Source: Calycina herbarum
Lineage: Eukaryota > Ascomycota > Leotiomycetes > Helotiales > Pezizellaceae
Direction of reading: 5' to 3'
Assembly: GCA_001414485.1 (NCBI GenBank)
Contig: LLEY01000022.1
Coordinates: forward strand, 62,001-126,000
DNA length: 64,000 nt
Each line of letters begins with the position of its first letter. Within the stretch, counting starts at the first letter, position 1. Position numbers and translations under genes: made by a program. The notes under the pieces were generated by a model. That model saw nothing but the letters and a program-made list of their open reading frames with translations. It was not told where the DNA came from and searched no databases. Shown piece by piece: positions 11,538 through 23,859 of the stretch.

Positions 11538-13557
11538 TTGGGGCATTGTGCGAGTGTACGAAGAATGCAGGAAGTCTGAACCTTGATTCTGAATACGGGC
11601 AAGGAGTTGCTGGTCCTTTGGTCTGGATATCGGACGAGGGATTATCTAGAATAATGAGCGGAGAAGTGTAGAATCCAAGAATTTCAATCCCAACTTACTA
11701 TCCGAATACCAATCTCATTTGTCAAGAAGTTCTTAGTGGGGGCCACCACGACCGGTGGACATTGCAAGTGGTCATTGGACATCCTCTACACCGTGACCCA
11801 ACGCGAATAGCTCAGCGCGAACAGAATAACTTAATCCTGAAGCAGTATCCGGCGCATAAACTCATATTTTCATCTTATTTTTGCGACTGTTTCATGTCGT
11901 GTATTCTCCAGGTGTTCGCCAGGCCACGGCGAGCCAGGCCGGCCAGGGAACACCAAATTATGTCACTTTACAATAAACACCATGCATGACCTTATGACTA
12001 AACAGCAATTCCCTTTCTCCATGTTCAGAGCGATATGCAAACTTTGATTTGGCCAGGTGTCGGAGGAGCGAGGAAGTACGTGAAGGTAAAGATTTTTTTG
12101 CTTGTTGGTTTGGTTGAGGAGGGGTTTTGATTCTTCTTTCTTTTTAGCTAGGTGGAGAGAGTTGGGTTCATGGAAAGCTGCCGGGAATGGAGGAGGAATG
12201 AGGAATGTGGGATGGGGTGTGGGATGGGTGTGGTAAGCGGGATGGGAGCATGAGGTTTGATGAAGGGAGATAATGATATTTGCTGGGACGGGTAGAAAGA
12301 GAGGATTTGGGGGTTGGTGGGTGGGTGGTTGGTTGAAGAGCTTAGGTTAAGAATTTTTATCTCTTTCCATTATGCGAGCTTCGCATTTTGAGTTTTCTTA
12401 CTCTTTGAGATATTTTACGAGGATAGAATGTTTTCACGTATTTCTTACTTGTGAGATCTCGAACTTTGAGATGTGAAGTGGAGTGGGCGCTTGCTGAGAA
12501 CTTCGTTGGTCTGGTTTGATGGAATGTTAAGTAGGATTTCTCGTGTCAGATGGAAGATCAAAGATGGGAGATGGGAGATGGGAGATGGGAGATGGGAGAT
12601 AGAAGGTAGAAGGTAGAAGTATTGAAGAGTCGGAGGATGGAAAGAGAGTGGAATCAATAGTCCTGTCAAGTGTGAGAGGGGAAAAGAATATTTCTTACTT
12701 GCCTCGCAAGAAATCTTTCTGGTATGGAGGTTACTTGCGAGACGATGGTGGAACTTCTCACCTTTCAAGCTTTTTGATCGCACTTCCCTTACTACCTCCC
12801 TCTTCAGATTGAGTACCATTTCCTACTACCCATTCTCTTTGTGATGATTTTTTAGTATTGCTAAGCCACTAGTAAGGTTTCGCATTGGTTCATCATATAC
12901 TCGCAATCTCATTTTTTAGTATTGTTCTAAGATGTTAATATGTTGATGAGCATAGCACATGAATTTAAGGAGTGAAATACATTCTCAATAACTAAATACA
13001 TATTACCTCCCGTCAGTCAAAAGTCTGAAAGAAAGAGGGTGCTCACGTGAAACTATCTATTTCCGATGATGTACCGAAAAAGGGGACACCCACAACTTAG
13101 GCGAATAACCCTTTGACAGAACTTTCTGTGACTTTGCATAAAGAATTCTTCTTTGGCTAATGATGGACAGCTGCTTTTTTTAAGGACTTTTTAAATGTCT
13201 TCTCTGCTCAGAAAGCAGAAGGTTCACCCCTAGCAAGTAATTCTAGTAGGGATCTCTAGTTGAATCAAGGTTCAACTTTCTACTCTATCATAACATGAAA
13301 ACTCTTACTGCTCATCAATCTCTTCTTCTAGAACAAAATGAAAGAAAGATACCTCAGATCGCACATTCCCCATGTTTGCGATATCGTGCCCAATTCCCAA
13401 CTCTGGCAATCCATAGTCCAGCCAGTATATATCACACTCTTCTCTGTTGACTAGCACCCCACGAAATGGTGGCTGCTATCTCTGGGAAGATGACCCGAAA
13501 ACTCAAGCAGGGTGTGTACATCTTCACACCGATATCCCATGCCTTCATTGCGACCAC
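11538..13557. other. Intergenic region with hairpin and microsatellite
   Basis: No gene is supported. A GC-rich inverted repeat lies at about 11911-11954, with GGTGTTC paired to GAACACC and an internal GGCC-rich stem. A 7-bp microsatellite (GATGGGA units) lies at about 12550-12605. The rest is plain non-coding DNA. Confidence 0.4.
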
Positions 13558-16500
13558 TCAAAGGTCTCGTCCTGCATCCTGGCGAATTGCTTCCTCATTC
13601 AGCAGCATACCAACATAACCTCTGAGTTTCTTGCAATGGGCTTGCATGGTTACTGGTTTCCAGAATTCGAAGTGTGGAGAAGCCATGATGATGTGGACGG
13701 CTTTTACCAAGCGATCAACAAGTGCTTGCCGTGCTCTGGTATTGAGACCTCGCTCCTTCATTTCTTCCGTTACTTTGAGGACGGCTACATCGATCTCTGA
13801 AGAGAAGCCGAGCCAAGTGTCAATGGCAAGAAACCTTTTCAGCCGCAATTAGGAAGAGAGGTCAACCGTTTGACCAAAAGCATCATCTTAGTGGTTGCGA
13901 AAGTCAACCATGTCAAGTGCTTGACCTTTTCACCCTCAGTACTCGCTCCCGTGCGATTCAAGGCCTCTCGGCTCGCGAAGCAGGTCGCCAGGATACCAGG
14001 TTTCGCTTTTTGAATTTCTCCCTTTCCCCATTGCCGAGGATATACGAGTTGCCGCAGGTCGGGCAAAGAGAGGTTGACGCGCCGACTCCATATCGTTGTT
14101 TGTTGCCATTGGTCTTAGTTGTCTTCGATGCGATTGTTAGAAAGATACTAGCTATTATTGTTGGATAGCGGGTTGCGCGTTGGCTGGTAGTGTATGTCTC
14201 AACTGCTGTTTGTCGTCAACGGCTGACCATGTGCCACCTACCTAGTCGCGGGTAAAGATATTGTCGAGGAAGTCTTTCTTTGGTGGTATCCTTGCTCTCT
14301 CTGTTAACGAAAACATTAGCGCTTTAGACGTGTGTGAGTAGATGTGTGTGGGCAAGGTGGTGGTTGAAGAGGGTTAGTGTGATATACTCCATACCTGCAT
14401 GTGCAGTCTGGTCCCCAAAATAGGGTTTCAGCCCCGCTTTTCCTCTCCGTCCTGTGGGCCCTCTTCCTCAGACCCAGCAACCTTGTTTCCAAGTCCTCTG
14501 GCAGCCGGAGAAACAGTTGCAACTACGCCTCCGGATTTTGGTCCATCGTTGGTTGCGGGGAGCTGGGGAGGCCAACGATTCCACCAGCTGGAGAGGGGTA
14601 GCAAGCTCTCGACAGGAGGTTGGCGTGGTGTCACTCCGCCGCAGCTGTCCTGGGTGTGCAAGGACTCTTGACGATCATGCATCGAAGGCATGCGACCGGT
14701 GTTGCTATTCCGAGGTGTATACATGAACCCCCTCCTTCTTTCTCCAAAACGAGCACTGCCTTGGTTTTTCCGTGTGCTTGCAACTTGCACAGGCACCATT
14801 AAAGAAAGATTTTTCAGTTCCACTGACAGTGCCCCAATTTATCAAGTCTTCGTAGCTTTTGGGTGTGGGTTGCTAAGGGCGTTTCTTGCGTGACATCTTG
14901 GCAATCGCAAGACTCTCAGCAACCATCTCGCTATGCCTATTCTCTTCTCCCTTGTCTTGCTTGTCCAGATAATCTCAGAGCCCCTGAGCCAGCGAGAGGT
15001 GCGGCAGATTGTGGAGCCGGGTCGACCGAGGTATATTTTTGGGAAGAGCGAAAAGGGCTCAGGGTTACCGAGGAGTCTCTTGCTGGTTCGGATTTGACGT
15101 GATCGAGTCTGGGGTGGCTTGTTTGGAATGTGGGGTGCTGGTAGAGGTATCTGAATCTTCAATAGTTAGTTTTGTAATCGCATTTCGCAAGAAACTCAAC
15201 GCACCTTGCCCTGCTTGGAGGCGCTGGTGGTTGGCGCTGGTGGAGCTTTCTGAGGCAATACGCATAGGAAAGAGGGCGTGGATATGACTGTTCTTCCCCT
15301 TGTCCCTCTCGATTCTTGAACCCGGTATTTGGTGTTGAGTTTGAGAGGATATGGGTGTTTGTCTTGACAAAGCCGTTCAGCTGGGAGAGAGGTTCCTCGT
15401 GTGCAGAGACTGGTGGAGAAATTCGCTCTTCAGCTGCTATATCCCAATCAGCGTCATTTCGGCCGCAATTGACAAGAGCCCCTTCTCTTTCTTTTCCTCG
15501 GCAAACAGATCCTTGTACCGTTGGCTTCTATTACCACTGACGAGAGGCCGTTGTTCGTCAGAGGGTTTTGGAGTGACCTCTTTCTGTCTTAGATCTGGTA
15601 AGAGATTTGAGCATTGCTCTGACAACACCTGACGTGGTAGACTAATTTAGTGAAACACCGACCACAACGCTAGGGTTTCGCCCTAATTATATGACGCACT
15701 TAAAGCACTACCCTATCTCTTTTATTTCTATAAAAAATATAACAATATATCTATAATACAAGTCTCCTAGTAAGGAATAGTATTTTATAGATAGTTCGCT
15801 TACTTACTAAGACTTAGGAGAATAATTCACGGTTTTAAATAGCCCCCCTCTTCTCTAGACCTTAACCCTATTAAGAAGGTATAGTAGTAGATAAAGCATA
15901 AGATTACGAAGTTAGAAAAGGCTTACCACCTAAGAGGGCTTAATAGAGGTTTTAAAGGAGCTATAGAGTAAGGTAAACCCTAAAGACTAGCGATATCTTT
16001 CTTGGAGGATAGTTATAAAGCTAGATAATATTATTAGGTATAAGGGAATAACTGTTATATATTAAATAGTAGTAGAATAATATATAAAGTGATTTTCCAA
16101 CATTATATAACATTTAGACTCATAGTGTTACTGTTTCGTAGGGTGAGAGGGGCAAAATGGTGGGGTGTTGTCAGAGCAATGCTCAAATCTCTTATATCGG
16201 AGTTTTCCTCAAACCACTGAACGTCATTTTGTTCTTGTCGAGTGGTAGGCACAACAGGTTGTTTGATTTTAGTTCAATTCAAACTGCAATTTGGTCATGA
16301 CACGACCGCTCTTAGTGGCGTATTTAATAGCCTTCTCTACTTTATCCTGTGAGATTTCCCACACAACGTCGATGCAGCCATCCTCGCCAAATATAATCTT
16401 GTTTCCGACCCAACGGTTGCTCTCCTTGTGCAAGATTGCTTGCATATGCTCGTCACGCGCCATTTCCTCTGATAACTCGTATGCGCTCCCCGTCTCTTGG

Positions 16501-17087
16501 ACCCCGAGACGTTCATCTAAATTCTCCATTTCGGAACGCATGTTGGTGATTAAACTTTTCGGCGACGTGCGGCTGCGTCCTCTTTCAAATAAGCGAGTTC
16601 TCTCTTATGCCAAGCATAAGGGTTTGCTTGAAAGGTCTCCATCATGGAGCTTTTGAACTCTCCTGGGCCAGCCGTGTGACCGATGGGAGTGGCAGACTTG
16701 CGGGGGTGGTGGTTGACGATGGGAGAAGGACGAGAGGGAGGAGCTGGCTTGGTGATCCCCTATTATTGTTCGGTTAGAATTGAAGTCAAAAGTAGAAGGG
16801 AGTATACGTACAGCAGCGACGGGCTTCAATAGTTGTCTTTTCTTTCCGGGATAAATAGAAGCACTGTGCTCGGATTGTGAGGTCTTGGACTTTAGAGAGA
16901 GCTGTACCCCCTTGCGAGGACCAACCGAAACCGAAACCGAGGCAGAGCTTGTAGCGGTCTTCTTCTTTGGAGCTTGTTTCTTCGAGGCCACTGGGGTAGG
17001 AGCAGATGAGGGAGCAGGGCCAGAACCAGGAACAGAAATGGTGTTGGCAGTGGCGGTGTTACCGTAGATTTCTGGGCGGGCAGTCAT
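13558..17087 (-). pseudogene. Decayed hypothetical gene split by a TIR element
   Basis: I do not recognise the family. The 5' part starts at ATG 17087 (MTARPEIYGNTATAN) and has an intron from about 16759 to 16811. The Lys/Ser-rich first exon is followed by a segment with PGEFKSSMMETFQ and KRELAYLKEDAAARRR, then a frame change near 16560, then LITNMRSEMENLDERLG and an acidic helical stretch. After a stop near 16269-16271 another frame gives QPVVPTTRQEQND and VQWFEENSDI, which runs into the TIR element at 16192. Beyond the element the frame resumes as PDLRQKEVTPKPSDEQ. Across the excised insertion, using one TA, the frame stays open. Further pieces down to 13558 include a CPTCGNSYILG zinc-finger-like motif and a helical end (AIDTWLGFSSEIDVAVLKVT). 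At least two frame changes plus the insertion argue for a dead gene. Confidence 0.5.
15601..16192. mobile_element. 592-bp TIR element (mariner-type MITE) inside a gene
   Basis: A perfect 29-bp inverted repeat begins AGAGATTTGAGCATTGCTCT at 15601 and ends with its reverse complement at 16192. The target dinucleotide TA flanks both ends (15599-15600 and 16193-16194), as expected for Tc1/mariner/pogo insertion. The inside is very AT-rich, has no coding frame and looks RIP-mutated. It interrupts the minus-strand gene described at 13558-17087. Confidence 0.8.
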
Positions 17088-17865
17088 ACTAAATATAATC
17101 TGTACTCGAAGTCGTTAAACTGCAGGCTTTCATGGAGAACCTACTACTGATCCTTCGCCTCCTCGCGCCGAATCTCAGCACGCCTCTCCACCTCATCCTC
17201 CGAGTATCCTCCAGCCTTAAGCTGTGCGACCATCTTTTGGTACGCCCGACTGCCTGCCTTCCACACGTTTTCTTTGGCTTTATCCTTGGGCATTCTATTT
17301 CAGTGTAATTAGACTCAATGTTCGCAATAAGAGCGTAGGAGTGGGAGTCCTACTTGCTTCCCGCTCTGTGCAGGTTGAGACTTTTAGATGTTGGAATTTA
17401 ATAACGAGCGAGAGGAATGAATTGGCGAGCAATAGGGGGGCGAATTTGTACGTTTGTTAGTGTGCAAAGGCTGGATGAAATCAAGAAATAATGGAAAGCT
17501 AAGTTGTGAGCTTTCCAAGTAGAATTTGCACATGAAGTGGTGTAGTAGTAGATTCGCCTAAGCCGATCTCGGTGGTCGGTAGCCTTGTAAATACCGTTTT
17601 GGCGGCACAACAACAACCAAGATCGCTACAACCTCTCGCAACCTTCCACATTTTTCCTTATCCTGACATATTTTGACACACCGTCCACTCGCAATACACT
17701 CGCATATTCATCGTAAGTCATTCTGTCATCTTATCTGCAAGCATCGATGGAGTTTGAATCAAATTTGATATGTTTTCGCACCACATCTCCATCAGATCGC
17801 AGCAACACCGACCTGCGACCACGAAAGATGTACGGTTCCAATAGCTAATCATTGCACAACAACAG

Positions 17866-18769
17866 ATGGCCCCCCGCAAGCAGAACAAGAAGCCCGAGAA
17901 GGGCGGAGAGAAGAAAGGCAGCAAGAAGACAGAGGAGAAGAAGGGCAAGGTCGTCAAGTGAGCACAGAGGTACCATTCAACTCCAGACAATCAGTTAATG
18001 AGGCCAGGACCACCCCAAAGAAGGAGCGTAAGCGCGACAAGGAGAGAGAGGGCTTGTACACTGCTAGGAGCACAGCTAGGAGGGAGAGAAAGGACGAGTT
18101 GAAGCAGCAAGGTCGCGTCCTCTCGGCCGCCGAGATGGCGAGGGAGATGAAGAGAATGGGGGACGAGAGAACCAAGACATAGTAAGTATATCCATGGACC
18201 ATACGCCCTAAAACCCATCGATTCAGATCTCTGAGACTACGGTTCAATTGCTAATAGTGCTTCTACACAGTGTCTACTCCGGCGAACGCGACACCCGCCC
18301 CAAGACCCCGAAGTCCAAGACTGCCGGCACCAAGAAGAAGACCAAGAAAGCTGCACCAAAGGCTACCAAGGCCGCTCCAGTCAAGAAGGCTGCACCAAAG
18401 AAGGCCACCCCCACCTCCACCACCAAGGCCGCTGCCGCTGAGAAGAAAGAAGCCGACAAGAAGACCAAGACTGCTGAGAAGAAAGAAGTCGGCAAAAAGA
18501 GCAAGGCTGACGAGAAGGAGACCGGAGAGGAGAAGGAAGCCGGCAAGAAGACCACATCCGCCGCCGCCGAGAAGGAAGCCGGAAAGAAGACCGCAGCAAC
18601 CAAGGCCCCAGAGGTCAAGGAGGAGGAAGAAGAGGATGACGAGGAGGAAGAGGAAGCTGTGAGCTCCGAGGAGGACGTTTCCGAGTACCAAGAGAGCGAC
18701 TCTGACGATGAGGATGAGGGAAGAAGACCTGCCGGAAACCCAACTGGCGGTCGACTCATCGCAGTTTAA
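17866..18769 (+). CDS. Lysine-rich protein with acidic tail, three exons, 254 aa
   Basis: Exons are 17866-17957, 18008-18181 and 18271-18769, totalling 765 nt (254 codons plus stop). The introns are 50 and 89 nt with GTGAGC and GTAAGT donors. The N-terminus (MAPRKQNKKPEKGG) is Lys-rich. Residues about 30-90 form a basic helical region with REGLYTARSTARRER and AAEMAREMKRM. Residues about 105-205 are histone-H1-like Lys/Ala/Pro repeats (KKAAPK). An acidic run (EEEEEDDEEEEEA) near residue 215 precedes GGRLIAV. Composition suggests a nuclear or nucleolar chromatin or RNA-associated protein, which is inference only. A kinase- or enzyme-like domain is absent. Confidence 0.8.
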
Positions 18770-20454
18770 GCCTTTTTTACGCTGTGGGAAGGATCAAAAA
18801 GCCTACCATTAGGTAGCACATATTTAATGAATTGAAAATTTGTGGCTCGGGACTTCTTAAACATTACCAAATATGGTTCTCTGTGACGTGATTTTGCTCT
18901 TATAAGACTTTGATTCATAAGATATACGTCCCGGGAGACATGATACCGTCAAGAATCGCTCCAGGTGCGGTAAAAGCAGGAAATCTCGAGATAGACGTGC
19001 TAAATTGAAGCAGGAATACAAGTACAAAGTACCCTAAAACCTCTCAAGATTTGCGAGAAGCACGGGAAATGTATCTGCAATCTGTAGATCAATCTCCAGA
19101 GAATTTCCCCAGATCTAGGGCCTTCAACGCCAATTTATCTCTCAGAATAGATCAAAAAAGCAAGAATTCAACAACAAGAAAGACAAAACAAGCAATCAAA
19201 CACCCAAAAAAGCAGAAATGGCAAGTACAAAGGAGATCACTAGACCCCAAACTCACACACACTGCAGCTTCGCGCCAAACCCCTCCCTCACGCAGGGAAA
19301 AGCCAAATGCACGTAAATAGACTTCACAACACCAAGAAAACTTCACGATGGTTGATTGAATTAGTTTCTAAAGGTTGAAACGCGAAATCGCGGTGCAATT
19401 AAGGTGGTGGTCCGACCACAGCACTTATCCTCTTTAGGGAGGGATCGGCCAGTCGGTTATTCTACGCTACTAGAATGTCAAATGACATCAAAGACTTTAT
19501 AGTGGGATTGTTTGGTATGCAAATTGTTTGATTATATCTGAAATTACTAGATTCAATTCTGTTAGAAACTTTGGTTAATATCATTTCTTTAATAAGGTTA
19601 CTTATATCTAAAAATACTGTTTATATTCCTAGTATTTTCTATTCTCTAGTATACTACTAGTCAAAGTTATTTCCTAAACTATTTAGAAAAATCAAATATA
19701 TTCTATAATAAAACTAGAAATTTGCTTTTTATACTTATTGATTTAAATTAAAGTTCTAAGTTTCCTACTTCGATTATTTTTCTTACTTTATTCTTTTAAT
19801 AAAATATCTTTAAGTAGATATATAACTAAAAACATGTTTATAATTCAAGGAATCTTTATTTTCTGATGTAAATTGACTTAAAGTTATTATACTAGAAGAC
19901 GGGAGTAATTGAAGAAAATTAGATAATAATACTTGAAAAGTAGAACGCTTTAACTGTTTAACAAATATATTATTTCAAGTGTTATCCTATGATTAATTTA
20001 ATTACTCTATTCTTCTATAATAACAACTTTAATTAAATGAATATTCTATGTGAAAGCTTAATATACTTCGTCTGAAATAGAGTTATTAGAAAAGAAAGTC
20101 TAGAATAATAAAATTAATTCTTCGAAGATACTAGAAGCTTTATAGTATTTAACATTTTATTAAAGGTATTTCTTTGTATAAGTTCCTTTACTGAATTTCG
20201 TTACTTTATTCTTCTGGAATAAAAACTTTGAGTAGATAAGTATTACTCTATGAACACTTCATATTTTTGTTTAAAAGAGTCTTTTCTCGCTGTTTGTAAG
20301 CTTACGTGATTCTTTTTTACTTGAAAGAAAAAATAAAATAGAACTCCAAGCGATAATTTAGAGTGCTATAGATAGCTTTGCTATTCTTTATATTTTGAGA
20401 GATGGAAGAAGTAGTTATATATTAAACCTCTACCAATTAGTAAGCTTTTGTCTA
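18770..20454. other. AT-rich, RIP-like intergenic block
   Basis: After the 3' end of the lysine-rich gene, the segment from about 19500 to 20450 is strongly AT-rich with no long frame on either strand. It is probably old transposon sequence degraded by repeat-induced point mutation. I could not find clear terminal repeats for it. The stretch 21390-21600, on the other side of the pogo-like element, has the same composition. Confidence 0.5.
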
Positions 20455-21389
20455 ACGTGGTTTATCAGGACCCCGGTCATATCAGGACCCCGATCAATTT
20501 TCCCGAAATCCTACCCTTCAACTTTAATACGCGTTTTTTTAACCTTCCACTATGTCTATTGTTACTAAAGAATCAAAAGTTATTCTAGCTATTAAGGTAA
20601 TTCGAACATCTAAAAAGCTAAGTCGACGGAAAGCTACAAAGATCTACGGAATACCTTATTCTATACTCAACGATAGAATGAACGGCCACCTTCCTCTAGC
20701 CGACCGTTGACCAGTAAACCTTAAATTGTCTAAGGTAGAAGAAGAAGTGATTGTTCAGAATATACTTGATATGGATTCTAGAGGGTTTACACCCCAGCTA
20801 GCTAGTGTAGAAGATATGGCTAATTTTATCCTCGAGTTGTAGGGAGGAAAACGCGTCGGTAAGCTCTAGGCTCATCGGTTTATATAACGATAACCAACCC
20901 TTAAGACGCGTTTTAATCGCGTTTATGATTTCTAAAGAGCCTTATGCGAAGATCCTAAGCTAATTAGCGCATGGTTTCGACTAGTTACGAATATGTAGGC
21001 GAAATATAGAGTTTTAGACTACGACTTCTATAACTTCGACCGCCGGAGGGCTAAAAAGGCTTGTGTCCGTGAAGGGGGTACACTTATTGTAGAGGATGCA
21101 CAGGATATTATAGCCTAGAAAGACGTAGATAAGCAGGTACGACGCGATATACGTGTAGCAAGAGGTAGTCACAAGGAGGGGCAACCGTCTAGACGACACT
21201 GTAGAACCTATGGAAAAGCTGGTTACAACGTACGAACTTGTTAAGAAGCTGTAGATATATCTAGTGTATTAGACTCCGATTATGAAGAGTCAATTTAATA
21301 TGTTGTGGTTAAGTTATTTGAGTTCAAAGTTATATGCCAAGGAAAATTGATCGGGGTCCTGATATGACCGGGGTCCTGATAAACCACGT
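20455..21389 (+). mobile_element. Pogo/Fot1-like transposon deletion derivative (935 bp)
   Basis: Perfect 49-bp terminal inverted repeats start ACGTGGTTTATCAGGACCCC at 20455 and end at 21389, flanked by TA on both sides. Each TIR holds two copies of a 17-bp word (TATCAGGACCCCGRTCA). Inside, from about 20552, an N-terminal psq/CENP-B-type helix-turn-helix is readable (KLSRRKATKIYGIPYSILND, then GHLPLADR). It is broken by stops near 20708 and 20840. Remnants reach a YNFD motif near 21030-21040, which precedes the catalytic region in pogo transposases. The sequence then jumps to a C-terminal zinc-knuckle-like piece (CRTYGKAGYNVRTC), so the DDE catalytic core is missing. Non-autonomous. Confidence 0.85.
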
Positions 21390-21674
21390 TATCTATAAAT
21401 TGCTAATTTAAAATGCTAATTTCACCGAATTAATAGAATATGGAGGGAGTTCTCTAAGAGTGATTAATAAGTGTTATACTCTCTCTATAAACATTGATTC
21501 TGAGATAGCTAGTAAGCTTAGCTGTGGATTCCCCCTCTTCGAGAATTTTCAAAATCATTGGAAATAGCCTCGAAAGTCTAAATTAAGATAGAATCGCCGA
21601 GATGTCTATTTAACAGCAGAAACAACAGAAAGTGACACCAAGCTTACGAAGTACTATCAACCGTGACCTCTGAG

Positions 21675-23469
21675 TCAAGCTTCTGTCTCCAATGTTTCAA
21701 GTGCGTCCTCAAACATAATGAGGTTGCTTCCATCGTCTGATAAGGAACTTGGTATACCACTTAGTAGTCCACTCTCCAAGAGACCTTCTTCGCCCATTTC
21801 ACTATGTTCATCGGACATCAATGACAGTAATTCTTCAAAAGCCACAATGAGATCTTCAGAAACATCTGGTCGATTTTTGATTATGTCGGAAGATTTAGCT
21901 GCAAGCACGTATCCCTCATCCCCGTGGATCTTCAGATGCTCCGAAGCTGCCAATATCCTTATGGTCTCGATATCGGCAAAGTCTGCAGCTATGTTGAGAA
22001 GGTCTGGCCCAGAAAGACGCGGACATTGATGTACTGCTCCCATTTTTTGAGCAACGTCTGTAGAACTCCATGGTTATTGTATGCTATAGCTATGGTCAAA
22101 GGTGTCCGGCCGTTGTTGGCTCTGGCTTCAATATCAGCGCCGTGCTGCCTCAGGAGTAGCGCATCGAGCGCTCCTCTATAGCGAGCAACAGCAATTAATG
22201 GCGTTTCACCACCGGGACTTTTTGAGTCAACATTGGCACCGAAGTCAAGCAAAGTTTTCAGTGCCATTTTATCATGGGGAGTCATGGCTGCACATAGTAA
22301 AGGGGAGTTGCGTGAGGGCACACCTGTAGGCGATACTGGATCCGGTGGCGCTCCGGCTTCCAAAAGCAGACGTACACAGCCAGCCCGAGCTTCGTCTGCT
22401 GCAAGGTAAAGAGGACTCCTACCGTTGTTGTCGACAACACCGGGATCAGCACCTCAGCTGAGAAGAATCAATGTTGAGCGCTCATTCCCCCAGGCCTGCT
22501 GCCCAGCAGAGAGCCCTCGCTATCGGTCTCAAATACAGCCCGTGGATTGGCAACGAGTTCCTTATCGAGATCGTGGAGAGACAATTGAAGCACGATTTGG
22601 TGAACGGTGGGGAACTTATGGTCTTCAATATAGTCACTCTGGTCTAGCAGGCATTTGATAGTCTCTCGTTGCGAATCGCTTAAACATCTTGTTAAGACGA
22701 GATCCCACATTCTGTCGCTTGATCTCTCATTTGGATCCCTACAAAATTTAGCCACAGTTTTCCAATTTGAGGAGGCCTTCTGGACCTAGTCTTGTTGTGG
22801 ATCGGCACCTGCTTCCATTAAAAACTTGCAGGTGTCCAGCTGGTTTGCATACACGGCCCACTTCAATTCTTATCAGCGTCTGCCTTTGCAAGAGGGTTAC
22901 CAAACACTTACTCTGAGGAGGGAAAATTTTCTTGACTCGCTAACGATATCACAACATTGTGGTTGAGATGAAACATTTGCCTAGTGACAAGTGGGTAATA
23001 ATCAGCGACATGGCAAAAATAGTGAGGAATTTGATGAGAAATGGGCGTCGAGAGAATACCATTGGGCCATAGCATGCCGCGTATGAATCATCTACCACCA
23101 GCCACCATGGATTTCGCAGGTGAGTATCACTCCAACCCAAAAGTCTTGCTGCCTCTTGTCGACTTTGTGGAGTACTGGGCTGAATTGCTGCGTCGGGCTC
23201 ATTTGATTTTGAAAATACAGCTAGGCCAAGAAGCATACTAGCAATGGTTGTGGGGCAGGTAGCGTTCCGTGACCGTGAAAAGATATGGGAAGAACATCGT
23301 TGAAGGAGTTCCTGTGGTAGTTAACCAAACAGCCCCCCGTTAGGTACTCAAACTTATCCACGTATTTTTCTAAAATCATCGTGCTCTTTCTCATCACATT
23401 TATAGGATCTTTCATATATTCCTCGGCCACTGGATTTGCGATAGTTCTCTGACCAAGCTCGGAGTTCAT
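21675..23469 (-). pseudogene. Ankyrin-repeat protein pseudogene
   Basis: Reading the minus strand, ankyrin repeats are clear: ANQLDTCKFLMEAGADPQQD near 22800-22880, NNGRSPLYLAADEAR near 22380-22440, then TLLDFGANVDSKSPGGETPL, LLLRQHGADIEARANNGRTP and a last degenerate unit (LLNIAADFADIETIRILAAS). An upstream piece (MKDPINVMRKSTMILEKYVD) near 23300-23469 is probably its N-terminus. Lesions: a TAG shortly after GADPQQD near 22790, a TGA at 22454-22456, a frame change near 22480 at a G run, and another near 22000-22045. Ankyrin proteins of this kind are abundant and fast-evolving in filamentous ascomycetes. The partner or role is unknown. Confidence 0.75.
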
Positions 23470-23859
23470 TTTCTTGTAGGTGTTGTAAGTGTTTTAGCGA
23501 AGGGTCGATATCGAGTTACTTGCCCCAATAATAATATTCCTATCAAAGCAGAGCCTCATGATACTCAATTTAGCCTAATTCAGACAGAAGTATTCCTCGG
23601 TGCTTTTTGCGAAGCCGAAAAGTTCCATCGGCCAAAAGTTCAATTTCAACGTATCCATACCAAGTTACGGGTGTGGCTGCACTCCATGCAGGTGCGGCAT
23701 AATGTCACCGTAATTAGCCTGGACTCCCTGAAGTTACACAGAAGCTAAGAGTCAAAGGTGGGGACAGACAACCCAAAGGCCCAAAGGACATTTCCCTCAG
23801 AATCAGTCTTGAAAACACATCAAGAACTTTAGCCCAAGCACGGTACATGGTTATCAAAC

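Noticed and set aside
11911..11954. tRNA or structured RNA gene
   Set aside because: Only a simple hairpin is visible; cloverleaf arms and a T-loop are missing.
18263..18759. Long antisense frames opposite the lysine-rich gene
   Set aside because: They are Ser/Leu-rich shadows of the repetitive AAG/GCC codons of the plus-strand gene, which has matching splice sites.
23041..23241. Plus-strand frame opposite the ankyrin remnant
   Set aside because: No motif; the minus strand holds the ankyrin-gene remnants.
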